The notes: generated by a model not told the origin, from the letters alone. 64,000 bases of DNA from Vibrio algivorus (GCF_002218005.2 NZ_AP018678.1:2108001-2172000); one strand, 5' to 3'. Counted from the first letter of the stretch, positions 27,054-37,616 are shown. Made by a program: numbers and translations.

Positions 27054-29651
27054 TTATGCTGGCTCTTGGAAAATCACTGTATCAGCTTTATCTGTGTAAT
27101 GCTTCATCTTATGGAAGTTCAGATAGCGGTATGTATCTGCTGCGGTAGCATTAATTTGCTCAGCATAGCTTAAGTACTCTTCTTTAGTCGGGATACGGCC
27201 AAGAATTGCACCTACTGCTGATAACTCAGCAGACGCTAAGAATACATTAGCACCATTACCTAAACGGTTCGGGAAGTTACGAGTTGAAGTCGACATTACT
27301 GTTGACTTCTCGGCAACACGTGCTTGGTTACCCATACATAATGAACAGCCCGGAGTTTCAATACGTACCCCAGCACGGCCAAAGATACCGTAGTAACCTT
27401 CTTCCGTTAGTTGATCTCTATCCATCTTAGTTGGTGGTGCAACCCATAGGCGAGTATCAAGTTCACCTTTGTGTTTTTCGAGCAACTTACCAGCAGCACG
27501 GAAGTGACCAATATTCGTCATACAAGAGCCGATGAACACTTCATCAATTTCAGTCCCTTGAACATCAGAAAGTAAACGTGCATCATCCGGATCATTTGGC
27601 GCACAAAGGATCGGTTGATCAATCTCAGCCAGATCAATTTCAACCACATGAGCATATTCAGCGTCTTTGTCAGCACTCATTAACTCAGGCTTAGCTAACC
27701 ACTCTTCCATTGCTTTGATACGGCGTTCAATCGTACGAACATCACCATAACCTTCAGAGAGCATCCACTTCAGCATCACGATGTTTGAATTGAGATATTC
27801 AGCAATCGACTCTTCTGAAAGTTTAACCGTACAACCTGCAGCAGAACGTTCCGCTGAAGCATCAGAAAGCTCAAATGCTTGCTCAACCGTTAAGTGCTCA
27901 AGACCTTCAATTTCTAGTACACGGCCAGAGAATTCATTGATCTTACCTGCTTTCTCAACCGTTAGTAGGCCTTGTTTAATACCGTAATAAGGAATCGCAT
28001 GCACTAGATCACGCAGTGTAATACCTGGCTTCATTTCGCCTTTAAAACGAACTAAAACAGATTCAGGCATATCCAGTGGCATCACACCAGTTGCAGCGGC
28101 GAAAGCAACGAGGCCAGAACCCGCAGGGAATGAAATACCAAGAGGGAAACGAGTATGTGAATCACCACCGGTACCAACCGTATCAGGTAAAAGCATACGG
28201 TTTAACCATGAGTGAATGATACCGTCACCAGGGCGAAGCGACACGCCACCACGGTTCATAATGAAGTCCGGTAACGTATGGTGAGTATTTACATCCACTG
28301 GTTTTGGATAAGCAGAAGTATGACAGAAAGACTGCATCACAAGATCAGCCGAGAAGCCAAGACACGCAAGGTCTTTAAGCTCATCACGCGTCATTGGTCC
28401 AGTGGTATCTTGCGAGCCTACTGTCGTCATTTTAGGCTCACAGTATGTACCAGGGCGAACCCCTTCAACACCACACGCTTTACCGACCATTTTTTGACCA
28501 AGCGTAAAGCCTTTATCTGAGTCGGCAACTGGTACTGGACGACGGAAGACTTCTGAAGGTTCAAGACCAAGTGACGTACGGGCACGATCCGTTAAACCAC
28601 GACCAATAATCAATGGAATACGACCACCAGCACGAACCTCATCATAAAGTACGTCTGTTTTTAGCTTGAAGGTTGAAATCACTTCATCAGTGCCGTGTTT
28701 ACATACTTTTCCTTCATGAGGATAAATATCAATCACGTCACCCATATTCATTTTAGAAACGTCAAGCTCGATTGGTAGTGCACCAGCATCTTCCATGGTG
28801 TTAAAGAAAATTGGCGCAATCTTACCACCTAGGCAAAAACCACCAGCGCGTTTATTTGGCACGTATGGGATATCATGCCCCATAAACCAAAGTACTGAGT
28901 TAGTAGCCGATTTACGAGAAGAACCCGTACCAACAACATCACCGACATAAACCAGTGGGTGACCTTTTTCTTCTAGCTCTTTAATTTGCTTAATTGGACC
29001 CACATTGCCTGGATCGTCAGGGTTAATGCCTTCACGCTCATTTTTTAACATTGCTAATGCATGAAGTGGAATATCAGGACGAGACCATGCATCCGGTGCT
29101 GGAGATAGATCATCGGTATTGGTTTCACCCGTTACCTTAAAGACAGTTAATGTTACTTTATCTTCAAGTTTAGGTTTATTTAGGAACCACTCTGCATCAG
29201 CCCATGATTGCATCACTTCTTTAGCAGACTCATTACCTGCTTTGGCTTTTTCTTCCACATCATGGAAAGCATCAAACATAAGTAATGTTTGCTTAAGTGC
29301 TGTTACCGCGATTGGTGCTAGTAGCTCATCATCTAAAAAGCTCACTAACGGCTCGATGTTATAACCACCCTGCATAGTACCTAGCAATTCAGCAGCTTTT
29401 TCACGAGAAATTAATGGGGATTCAGCTTCGCCTTTCGCAACGGCAGTTAAAAAGCCAGCTTTAACATAAGCAGCTTCATCAACACCAGGTGGGATACGGT
29501 TAACAAACAGATCAAGAATAAAGTCTTCTTCATCTTGAGGTGGATTTTTCAGTAGTTCTACCAAAGCAGCGACCTGCTCTGCATCTAAAGGTTTTGGGAC
29601 AATTCCTTCAGCGGCACGCTCTTCGACGTGTTTACGGTAGGCTTCAAGCAC
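27054..29651 (-). CDS. acnB: Aconitate hydratase B
   Basis: An 865-aa aconitase B, the same length as in E. coli, converting citrate to isocitrate in the TCA cycle. The HEAT-like N-terminal domain (residues 1-160) is followed by the swivel domain and the Fe-S catalytic part. The cluster cysteines are in GSCMTNIG and GCSLCMGN. It starts with GTG (MLEAYRKHVEERAAEG), matching the E. coli N-terminus; AGAGGA precedes it. The 260-bp region upstream (29652-29912) holds a small leader hairpin, ACCCTT at 29676-29681 with AAGGGT at 29694-29699. Confidence 0.96.
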   Translation of the reverse strand: MLEAYRKHVEERAAEGIVPKPLDAEQVAALVELLKNPPQDEEDFILDLFVNRIPPGVDEAAYVKAGFLTAVAKGEAESPLISREKAAELLGTMQGGYNIEPLVSFLDDELLAPIAVTALKQTLLMFDAFHDVEEKAKAGNESAKEVMQSWADAEWFLNKPKLEDKVTLTVFKVTGETNTDDLSPAPDAWSRPDIPLHALAMLKNEREGINPDDPGNVGPIKQIKELEEKGHPLVYVGDVVGTGSSRKSATNSVLWFMGHDIPYVPNKRAGGFCLGGKIAPIFFNTMEDAGALPIELDVSKMNMGDVIDIYPHEGKVCKHGTDEVISTFKLKTDVLYDEVRAGGRIPLIIGRGLTDRARTSLGLEPSEVFRRPVPVADSDKGFTLGQKMVGKACGVEGVRPGTYCEPKMTTVGSQDTTGPMTRDELKDLACLGFSADLVMQSFCHTSAYPKPVDVNTHHTLPDFIMNRGGVSLRPGDGIIHSWLNRMLLPDTVGTGGDSHTRFPLGISFPAGSGLVAFAAATGVMPLDMPESVLVRFKGEMKPGITLRDLVHAIPYYGIKQGLLTVEKAGKINEFSGRVLEIEGLEHLTVEQAFELSDASAERSAAGCTVKLSEESIAEYLNSNIVMLKWMLSEGYGDVRTIERRIKAMEEWLAKPELMSADKDAEYAHVVEIDLAEIDQPILCAPNDPDDARLLSDVQGTEIDEVFIGSCMTNIGHFRAAGKLLEKHKGELDTRLWVAPPTKMDRDQLTEEGYYGIFGRAGVRIETPGCSLCMGNQARVAEKSTVMSTSTRNFPNRLGNGANVFLASAELSAVGAILGRIPTKEEYLSYAEQINATAADTYRYLNFHKMKHYTDKADTVIFQEPA

Positions 29652-29912
29652 GACTCATTCCTCTCATTGCGGTCGACCCTTCTATTTGTGATAAAGGGTA
29701 AACATCCTTGGAAATTTGGCTTCCTGCCCATGTTTTATTATGAATTAGTATTATGGCTGATTCTTAATAATCGAATACGGTCGGAGCCAAAGTGTTGATG
29801 GGATAATAACAAATTTAACGAAAAATTAAAATCTTGCGAGTTTGACCAAGCTAGCAAACTGGAACTAAAGTTGCTGAAAAACTTAATCAAACCTCACCTT
29901 TTCACTCTAAAG

Positions 29913-32198
29913 TTAAAAAGTAGAGCCTATTATCAAGTAGGCTGAGTTAAAACCTTGCTCAGTTTGGCCATAGGCTAAAATGATCGGACCAATAGGTGAA
30001 TCAACTCCGGTAAAAGCCGATCCTGCGACATACATAGAATCACTGTTCCAGTTGGAATCAGAATTAGTCCATACCCCGCCATATTCTAATGACGCTCCTA
30101 AATATACTGGAGATTGGAATAAGCCAAAATCATTCTCAAACCACTTATAACGATAGACTAAACTGGTATAAGCTTTATTTCGTCCTAATAAACTGTCTCT
30201 TGGAATACCCGATAAATGCAGAAAGCCACCAAGTTCCATAGGATCTATTGGTACACCTTCGCTTTCAGTATCCACTACACTGTATTCAAATCGACCAACT
30301 AGTGAATGCTTTTGATAGCTTTTGGCAATCATAAAATTAGTGCTAATTTCAGATGCGATCTCACTCGATTCACCATCATATTTATCGCTAGAGTAGAGAT
30401 ATTCTATATCGGCATAATAACCTTTACTCGGAAAACTAAAGTCATCCAACGTATCTAGGCGATATCGAACATAAGCACCCTGCCGAGTGTAATCACTATT
30501 ACCAAATGACGGTAGACCTGTGAGACTAGTATTGCCATTGGTATAGCGAATACCTAAACGAACTTCTTGCCATAAAGTGGGTTGATATCCAATAGAGAGA
30601 TCACCGATCCACTTTTTATAATCAATCGGTAATGAATTTTCCGTATCCGTTAACTGGGTACTTCCCTCTGAGTCCTGGGTGGGGTTATTCGCATCCGGAA
30701 TAAAGAAGTTAGATTTTTCATCACTATAAGTAGATACCGCTGAAATGAAGTAATTTTGGTTATAGGTAAAAGGAACATACAACTCAAGTCCAAAAAGCTT
30801 ATCGGTTCCTATTTCAACATTGCTACGTAATTCCGCTCCAAGACTTCCTATATCAGTAAAATTACTCGTTAACCCAATCGAATACTTACTAGAACTTTTA
30901 AAGTTATCTTCCATAAAGAAACGAAAATCGACATAGTTTGGCCCCCACTCTTTTTCGTTAACTTGAATATTAAGATCTGTCGTTCCATCTTTATTGTCTT
31001 TATAACTATAAGAAACACGTTCGAAACGATCGAGAGCATATAAATCACGAATTTTCAGTTCTATTTCTTCACTGGTATATTGTTTTCCAGGCTCAATACC
31101 TAAACGGCTTAACAATACATTTTCGTGGTAATGACTATTATTTTCGACATGTACTTGCTTGATTTCTAATTCAGATCCTCGTTTAAATTGCTTTCTCTTA
31201 GCAACCTTATCTAACTGGTAAGATTTATAATTATCAGATGAAATAGAGTATTTCTGTAATTGAGGTTTTTGTTCTACTGCCGCTTGGTAACCTTTATCAT
31301 AGGCTTCAGGCATTTGGGAAAAGTCCGTCGTACTCATTTTACCAACAGCAGGGTGCAGCAATACATCATTTGGTGTTAATAGATCACTTTGTGCTTGAGT
31401 ACTGCGCCGAACGAGATAATTGGAAAGTTGATTACCGACATTTAAAAACGTTTTTAACTGATCTTCTGTCTGATAATCAGTACTGATATCCACGGCAATA
31501 ATGACATCTGCCCCCATCGAGCGAGCTAGCTCCACTGGCATATTATCGGTCACTCCACCATCCACCAATAACATACCTTTATATTGATATGGAGGAAGCG
31601 CACCAGGTACTGACATGCTTGCCATCATGGCATCAACAATTTCCCCATCGCCCATCACAACAGGTTTTAAATTAACAATATCAGTGGCAACTGCACGGTA
31701 ATGAACGGGTAACTCATCAAAGGAATCAAAAGGTGGGAGGTTGCCAGTACTCTGACGTAAGATTTGTAGCATATTTTGGCCTTGAACCACGCCTTTAGGC
31801 ATTTTAACTTCAAGCCAACGTAAACCTAGATCGGTATGTAATTGATAACGGTCATCATATTCTTTATCACGAACTCGGCGTTCACTACGCCCGACTCGGT
31901 CATGATAGCCAGAGTTCCAATCGATATTCTGTACGGTTTCTTCTATTTCTTCAGCACTCATCCCTAGTGCATATAAACCACCAACATAAGATCCCATGCT
32001 GGTTCCCGTAACAATATCGACTGGAATATGCATTTCTTCTAGCGCTTGTAACACCCCAATATGTGCTGCGCCTTTAGCCCCACCGCCTGCCAACACCACG
32101 GCAATAGTTGGGCGGGTCGAGCCATCTGGCATCACTTGTTGAGCATTAACCGACCAACACACTAATGGGAACGTGACAATCCCAAATAACAAACGCAT
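29913..32198 (-). CDS. Patatin-like phospholipase with POTRA and outer-membrane barrel (PlpD type, type Vd)
   Basis: A protein of about 761 aa: signal peptide ending at NAQ, patatin domain (about residues 30-220) with GGGAKG, the nucleophile motif GTSMGS and the catalytic DGG in VDGGVTDNMP, a POTRA-like domain (about 345-425), and a BamA/TpsB-type 16-strand barrel ending in a C-terminal Phe. This is the layout of type Vd autotransporters such as PlpD. The ATG at 32198 starts MRLLFGIVTF, but AAGGA stands 7 nt before an in-frame TTG at 32205-32207, which may be the true start. The wider frame begins inside a palindromic repeat. Confidence 0.88.
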   Translation of the reverse strand: MRLLFGIVTFPLVCWSVNAQQVMPDGSTRPTIAVVLAGGGAKGAAHIGVLQALEEMHIPVDIVTGTSMGSYVGGLYALGMSAEEIEETVQNIDWNSGYHDRVGRSERRVRDKEYDDRYQLHTDLGLRWLEVKMPKGVVQGQNMLQILRQSTGNLPPFDSFDELPVHYRAVATDIVNLKPVVMGDGEIVDAMMASMSVPGALPPYQYKGMLLVDGGVTDNMPVELARSMGADVIIAVDISTDYQTEDQLKTFLNVGNQLSNYLVRRSTQAQSDLLTPNDVLLHPAVGKMSTTDFSQMPEAYDKGYQAAVEQKPQLQKYSISSDNYKSYQLDKVAKRKQFKRGSELEIKQVHVENNSHYHENVLLSRLGIEPGKQYTSEEIELKIRDLYALDRFERVSYSYKDNKDGTTDLNIQVNEKEWGPNYVDFRFFMEDNFKSSSKYSIGLTSNFTDIGSLGAELRSNVEIGTDKLFGLELYVPFTYNQNYFISAVSTYSDEKSNFFIPDANNPTQDSEGSTQLTDTENSLPIDYKKWIGDLSIGYQPTLWQEVRLGIRYTNGNTSLTGLPSFGNSDYTRQGAYVRYRLDTLDDFSFPSKGYYADIEYLYSSDKYDGESSEIASEISTNFMIAKSYQKHSLVGRFEYSVVDTESEGVPIDPMELGGFLHLSGIPRDSLLGRNKAYTSLVYRYKWFENDFGLFQSPVYLGASLEYGGVWTNSDSNWNSDSMYVAGSAFTGVDSPIGPIILAYGQTEQGFNSAYLIIGSTF

Positions 32199-32231
32199 GA
32201 TTTTCAACAAACTATCCTTATTAATATTGAA

Positions 32232-32312
32232 TATACCCAAGTAACCTCAAGATGCGAGTTTCAGCAAGAATAAAACAAGCTTTATGCTGCATCTTGAGGT
32301 CACTTGAGTATA
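32232..32312. repeat. 81-bp palindromic repeat, short form
   Basis: The ends (TATACCCAAGTAACCTC... and its inverted partner ending GAGTATA) pair over 24 bp with two mismatches around a 33-nt loop. Its first 50 bp closely match the left end of the 269-bp element at 37348-37616. It lies in the gap between mrcB and the patatin gene. Confidence 0.8.
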
Positions 32313-32356
32313 ACTCTTTCCACTATATTACCCACAACGCATTGAAAATGCTGTGA

Positions 32357-34717
32357 TTAAAAATCAAATAACGATTTTAGCCAACGGCTTGGGTTATTTT
32401 TACATTTATCTTTTAAATCACCATTAATGTCCCACTGTGGTAATTCAATATCACCGCCACAATCTGTTTGATAACTACCAGCCTGAGTTTGCTCAAAATG
32501 AGTCGTGACAATTTTACTTGGCCACGGCAAAGTTAAACGTTCCGGCGCACGCTGAGCGAGATAATTCGCGTAAGTTCTTAATGAGCCATTGGCTCCTGTT
32601 AACTTAGTTGGTTTATTGTCATCACGTCCCGTCCAAATCGTCACAACTTCACGACCATCTACTCCGACAAACCAACTGTCACGGCTATCATTACTAGTAC
32701 CCGTTTTTGCTGCTAGGGTTGCCCAACCATATTGCCCTTGCAAAGAGCGACTTGTTCCTTCACTGACCACTTTTTTCATAATATAAGTCGTCAGCCACGC
32801 CGCTTGTTGCGGAACTTGTTGCGATGCTCTAGGTATACTCTCGTATAGCACATTACCATCAACATCCATTACGGTTCTTAATGCGGTCAATGGCGCTCGC
32901 TTGCCTGAATTGGTAATTGTCTGAAACATTTGTGACACTTGATATGGAGTCAATGTAAATGAGCCTAGAAACATAGAAGGTACAGGACGAATTTCTTGCT
33001 TATCAATACCTAGCTTAGTCAATGTTTCCATCACCGCAGGAATGCCTAATTGCATACCAAGATTCACGGTAGGAACGTTAAGAGAACGTGACATTGCTTG
33101 ATACAACGGTACTTCACCACGGAATTTACGGTCATAGTTTTTCGGAGACCAAGTCTTCCCCTGCTTATTCGTTAAGGTGATCGGTTTATCATCAATCGTA
33201 GTCCCTAAATTGTATTTCTCAGGTTGCTCTAATGCAGTTAAATACACAGAAGGTTTGGCAAGTGAGCCTATCTGGCGACTAGCACTTAAAGCGCGGTTAA
33301 AGCCATCAAAGCCACTATTGCGACCGCCTATCATGGCGCGAATTTCACCGGTTTGGCGATCAACAGCAACCACCGCTGTTTGTAGTCCTTTACCAGAGCG
33401 TTGCTCTAATTGTGGCAAAGTTTTAGTCACCGCTTGTTCAAGATAGGTTTGTGAAACTGGATCTAAAGTAGTGAATAAACGTAGACCAGTATCTGCTTTA
33501 AACTTATCACCAACCTTATCCTTTAACTCACGTTGTAATTGCTCAAAGTAAGCTGGTTGACGCTTACCTAGGTGTGGATTATTTTGCAAATCGAGATCAC
33601 GACTAACCGCTTGGCTGTACTGTGATGCAGTTAAGATATTTTGCGTCATCATCAGTTCAAGTACCAAGTTGCGACGTTCTTGAGTACGTTCAGGATGGCG
33701 AATTGGATTGTAATAAGACGGACCTTTCACCATACCAACCAGCATTGCCAATTGATCAATACGTAACTCTTGTAACGGCTGGCCAAAATAATAATGTGAG
33801 GCTAAGGCAAAACCGTGGATCGCTTCCCCGCCATTTTGACCTAAATACACTTCATTTAAGTAAGCTTCTAAAATTTTATCTTTGCTGAAACGATAATCTA
33901 AAATCACCGCGATATAAGCTTCTTTAAACTTACGCCACAACGTCTTCTCACTGCTTAAAAATAAATTTTTCGCCAATTGTTGAGTTAAGGTACTACCACC
34001 TTGCACCGCTCGCCCTGCTTTTAAATTGACCACAAAGGCGCGAGCAATCGCTAATGGTGAAACCCCACCATGCTGGTAAAAATCACGATCCTCAGTGGAA
34101 AGTAACGCCGCCACCATGGCTTCAGGAAATTGCTCACGTTTTAAGAATAAGCGAGTTTCTTCTTTCTTAGCTTCTAGCATACCGAGCATTTTCGGCTCAA
34201 TACGTAAGAAGCCTAGATCCGCTTTCGATTCTAATGATTGGATACGTTTCAATCCGCTATTATCAAAATACAACATCACATGACGAGCAGGCTCTGGACC
34301 ATTTTCAAAAGTAAACGGGCGACGGAATAACTCAATTTTAGTCGATGAAGCAGAGTATTCCCCTTCACGTATCGGATTAGCAACTTTACGGTAATTCAGT
34401 ACATCAAGCTCCTGACGTACTTTGGTGATCGTCTGGTTACTCCCAGGCTCTAGTGTCATCACTCTGGCGTACACGACTGTTGGCAACTCAAATAATTGCC
34501 CAGCAAAACGTTGCGTCACCACACCATTTAAATAGAACCCTGCGGCCACCATCAAGGTGATAAAAACTAAACCTAATTTCCAACCGATACTCCATAACTT
34601 TTGCAGCCATGTTTTTTTCTTCGGTGGTGTTTTTCGCCCCCTAGCTGGCCCTGCTTTACGAGTTGATTTTGTTGCAGGTTTACGGCGCGTAGTGCTGGTT
34701 TTCTTTGGTGTGTTCAA
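32357..34717 (-). CDS. mrcB: Penicillin-binding protein 1B
   Basis: A 786-aa class A PBP that polymerises and cross-links peptidoglycan. A basic cytoplasmic N-terminus (residues 1-37) precedes one membrane helix (about 43-66), a UB2H domain, the GT51 glycosyltransferase (STEDRDFYQHGG, QGGSTLTQQLAKN) and the transpeptidase with SLAK, SLN and KTGTS. The start is TTG: AAAAGG stands 7-8 nt before it, the only upstream ATG is followed at once by a stop, and the next in-frame ATG would delete the membrane anchor. LpoB-dependent activation is typical of the family. Confidence 0.94.
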   Translation of the reverse strand: MNTPKKTSTTRRKPATKSTRKAGPARGRKTPPKKKTWLQKLWSIGWKLGLVFITLMVAAGFYLNGVVTQRFAGQLFELPTVVYARVMTLEPGSNQTITKVRQELDVLNYRKVANPIREGEYSASSTKIELFRRPFTFENGPEPARHVMLYFDNSGLKRIQSLESKADLGFLRIEPKMLGMLEAKKEETRLFLKREQFPEAMVAALLSTEDRDFYQHGGVSPLAIARAFVVNLKAGRAVQGGSTLTQQLAKNLFLSSEKTLWRKFKEAYIAVILDYRFSKDKILEAYLNEVYLGQNGGEAIHGFALASHYYFGQPLQELRIDQLAMLVGMVKGPSYYNPIRHPERTQERRNLVLELMMTQNILTASQYSQAVSRDLDLQNNPHLGKRQPAYFEQLQRELKDKVGDKFKADTGLRLFTTLDPVSQTYLEQAVTKTLPQLEQRSGKGLQTAVVAVDRQTGEIRAMIGGRNSGFDGFNRALSASRQIGSLAKPSVYLTALEQPEKYNLGTTIDDKPITLTNKQGKTWSPKNYDRKFRGEVPLYQAMSRSLNVPTVNLGMQLGIPAVMETLTKLGIDKQEIRPVPSMFLGSFTLTPYQVSQMFQTITNSGKRAPLTALRTVMDVDGNVLYESIPRASQQVPQQAAWLTTYIMKKVVSEGTSRSLQGQYGWATLAAKTGTSNDSRDSWFVGVDGREVVTIWTGRDDNKPTKLTGANGSLRTYANYLAQRAPERLTLPWPSKIVTTHFEQTQAGSYQTDCGGDIELPQWDINGDLKDKCKNNPSRWLKSLFDF

Positions 34718-34765
34718 TGTATTGCCTTTTAATTTACGACATTAAGACGGCCTAACCATCTTAAT

Positions 34766-37297
34766 TTATGAAAAATGTCGCTTAGTTTTGGTCGTGGCGA
34801 CATGATTAGCTGGGTCATCTGGCCAAACATGTTTGGGATAGCGCCCTTTCATTTCTTTTTGTACTTCTTTATATGCCCCTTGCCAAAATCCAGCTAAATC
34901 TTGAGTGATCTGTAAAGGGCGCTGAGCCGGAGAAAGCAATTCTAGCACGAGCTTTTTACGTCCTTGAGCAATTAATGGCGAATCTGACTCACCAAACACT
35001 TCTTGCATTCGAACTGAAAGTACCGGCTCAGCTCCAGATTGGTAACGAATGACTCTATTGCTACCTGTAGGCAAACGGTAATGCGTGGGTAACCACTTAT
35101 CAATTTCTTGATTTAACGGCCAACCTAAGTACGACAACAATGCTTGCGATAACGGTATTTGCTTTATTTTGGCAACGCTATCTATTCCTACCATGTAAGG
35201 TTCAAGCCATTGTTCGAGTTTTGCTAAAAGAATGTCATCACTCATCGCTGGCCAATCATGCTCTGGCATCCATTCAATACCATTTCTAATTCGATTCAAT
35301 AAGTTAGTACTGGATTGTTCCCAAGGTAGTACCGACAAACCTTTGCGACGAATATAATCGAGTATGGCGGCTTGCTTAAGTAACGGGGAGATATCGGTAA
35401 TGACCTGTTTTTCTAAAACTAACGCTCCTAATCGACGTTGCTTTTCAGCGCTTACACACCCTCTTACTTCTACCCATTGAACATGATCTAAACTTTCTAT
35501 TTGCCCAATAAAGATCCTTTCAATATCTTGCTTTTTAACTCTCACCGCACGAAAGATCTGACTGGCCATTGAATGAGAAGAACGCATTAAATCGATCGCT
35601 ACAATTAAGTCACTCTCAAGATGAGGCTTATTAGATAAAAAATAATTCGCCAGTCCATGTCGCTCATCCATGATCGCGCCATGACCATTCGCCAATAAAA
35701 AACGACCTTGCCCATTCGCTCGACTCTGAGCAATCCGATCAGGAAAAGCGAGCGCAACACAACAACCAATTAGTTGACTATCCACTCGATTACTATCAAA
35801 TGGAACACCACAAGCCTTGCCAACTTGCTGACTACGACGTGCTAAAAAAGAAGCCTTATTATGTACACCTTGGCTCCAACGATGCCAATCCTGACTGATA
35901 TCTTGGCTGCTCTTTTCCGGCTCCTCTAACATCGCCAGTGTCGCCAGCGCGGTATGGTAATAATCATCACCCAAGTCTTTAGCTATGAGCAACATCGCAG
36001 CGAAACGAGGTTCAACTCCTAACTTTTGACTGTGTTGGCCATAAACCGTCAATTGCCCTTGAGGGCTCAATAAGCCCAACTGTTTCAATAAGCTTTTTGC
36101 TTGTTGTAGATTTGATTGTGGAGGAAGATCAAGCCAAGACAGCTCATCGACAGCATTCGCTCCCCAAAACAGCAACTCCATTTGTAGGCTCGTTAAATCG
36201 CTGTGCAGAATTTCAGCTTGTGGCACAACCGGTTGCAGCTTAAGGGCTTCTTGGCTATATAATCGAATACAAACGCCCGGTTCAAGTCGTCCTGCTCGCC
36301 CAGCCCTTTGCTGCGCAGAAGATTGTGCGATCATTACTTGTTCAAGCCTTGTAATACCCGTTTTAGGATCAAACTTTGCTACTCGCTCGAACCCCGAGTC
36401 CATCACCATACGAATGCCTTCAATGGTTAAACTGGTCTCAGCAATATTGGTTGCCAACACCACTTTTCGTCGTCCTGATTCACTAGCCGCGATAGCCGAT
36501 TGCTGCGTCTTGGCATCAAGTTGCCCATACAAAGGACAAATATCAATCCCCTGCTCTGATAGACCTGATTCTGATAAATCGAGCTCTTCAAGATTGTCAA
36601 CCAATTGACGGATTTCCCTAGCTCCGGGCAAAAATACCAGCATCGATCCTGACTCTCTCGCTAGCCATAAAGGAATAAGTTGTGTGAGTCGCGGCACTAG
36701 GTATTGGTTCGCGGTTAAAGGGGCATAATGATAATCAATCGGAAAACCTCGCCCTTCAGATTCGATATAACTCGCTTGAGGCATCAAGGTTTTTAGTGCT
36801 TGCTGATCTAGAGTTGCCGACATTAGCAAAATTTTTAAATCATCACGTAACACTTGTTGGGCTTCCAAACAAAAAGCAAGTGCAGTATCAGCATGAATAC
36901 TACGTTCGTGAAACTCATCAAAAATCACCAAACCAACCCCACTAAGTTCGGGATCATTTTGGATCATCCTAGTCATTACGCCTTCCGTAACAATTTCTAA
37001 ACGTGTATTAGTGCTAACTTTCGCTTCACCTTTAACTCGAAAACCAACCGTTTGACCGACCGTTTCACCTAATTGCTTTGCTAAATAATGAGCAATATTA
37101 CGAGCAGCTAAACGACGCGGCTCCATCATGATGATCTTGCCTTTTAACCCAATATCATCCGCTCCTGACTGCAGTAGCACTTTGGGAAGATAAGTCGATT
37201 TACCCGCTCCAGGCGCAGCTTTCAGAATCACCTGCGAATGATCACGCAACGCCACTAGCAAAGAGGCAATAACTGAAACGATGGGAAGTTGTGACAA
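34766..37297 (-). CDS. hrpB: ATP-dependent RNA helicase HrpB (DEAH box)
   Basis: An 843-aa helicase: motif I APGAGKST, motif II DEFH, motif III SAT, motif VI QRAGRAGR, then helicase-associated and HrpB C-terminal domains. Its cellular role is poorly defined. The start is a TTG with AAGGA 7 nt upstream, giving MSQLPIVSV, which lines up with E. coli MSSLPVAAV. It lies 48 bp upstream of mrcB on the same strand, as in enterics, so the two may be co-transcribed. Confidence 0.93.
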   Translation of the reverse strand: MSQLPIVSVIASLLVALRDHSQVILKAAPGAGKSTYLPKVLLQSGADDIGLKGKIIMMEPRRLAARNIAHYLAKQLGETVGQTVGFRVKGEAKVSTNTRLEIVTEGVMTRMIQNDPELSGVGLVIFDEFHERSIHADTALAFCLEAQQVLRDDLKILLMSATLDQQALKTLMPQASYIESEGRGFPIDYHYAPLTANQYLVPRLTQLIPLWLARESGSMLVFLPGAREIRQLVDNLEELDLSESGLSEQGIDICPLYGQLDAKTQQSAIAASESGRRKVVLATNIAETSLTIEGIRMVMDSGFERVAKFDPKTGITRLEQVMIAQSSAQQRAGRAGRLEPGVCIRLYSQEALKLQPVVPQAEILHSDLTSLQMELLFWGANAVDELSWLDLPPQSNLQQAKSLLKQLGLLSPQGQLTVYGQHSQKLGVEPRFAAMLLIAKDLGDDYYHTALATLAMLEEPEKSSQDISQDWHRWSQGVHNKASFLARRSQQVGKACGVPFDSNRVDSQLIGCCVALAFPDRIAQSRANGQGRFLLANGHGAIMDERHGLANYFLSNKPHLESDLIVAIDLMRSSHSMASQIFRAVRVKKQDIERIFIGQIESLDHVQWVEVRGCVSAEKQRRLGALVLEKQVITDISPLLKQAAILDYIRRKGLSVLPWEQSSTNLLNRIRNGIEWMPEHDWPAMSDDILLAKLEQWLEPYMVGIDSVAKIKQIPLSQALLSYLGWPLNQEIDKWLPTHYRLPTGSNRVIRYQSGAEPVLSVRMQEVFGESDSPLIAQGRKKLVLELLSPAQRPLQITQDLAGFWQGAYKEVQKEMKGRYPKHVWPDDPANHVATTKTKRHFS

Positions 37298-37347
37298 GGG
37301 TAAATCCTTATGTCATGATGAATTGGCGCTGATTCTACCCAATAAGC

Positions 37348-37616
37348 TTATACCCAAGTAACTTCAAGATGAGAGTTTCAGCAAGAATAAAACAAGTTTT
37401 AGGCAAGGAAAATTGGACATGATCATAGTTATTCTATCTCTGTTCAATTTGACGCAGCATAAAGCTTGTTTTAACTTGCCCTTCGGGAGCTTCATCCAAA
37501 CCTTTATACTGCGTCAGATTGGTTTGAAAGGTGCTTACATTCCTTCGCCAATCTTCCTTGCCTAAAGGTTTGGATGATAGCTCTGAATTCTGCATTTTGA
37601 AGCCACTTGGGTATAA
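37348..37616. mobile_element. 269-bp multi-arm palindromic element (MITE-like)
   Basis: The ends TTATACCCAAGT and ACTTGGGTATAA are terminal inverted repeats extending imperfectly for about 35 bp. Inside are further nested pairs: TTTTAGGCAAGGAA near 37397 with TTCCTTGCCTAAA near 37554; GACGCAGCATAAAG (37451) with CTTTATACTGCGTC (37502); ATCCAAACCTTTA near 37495 with TAAAGGTTTGGAT near 37563. It has no transposase. It lies between the divergent hrpB and sfsA starts, a 351-bp gap otherwise empty. Confidence 0.8.
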
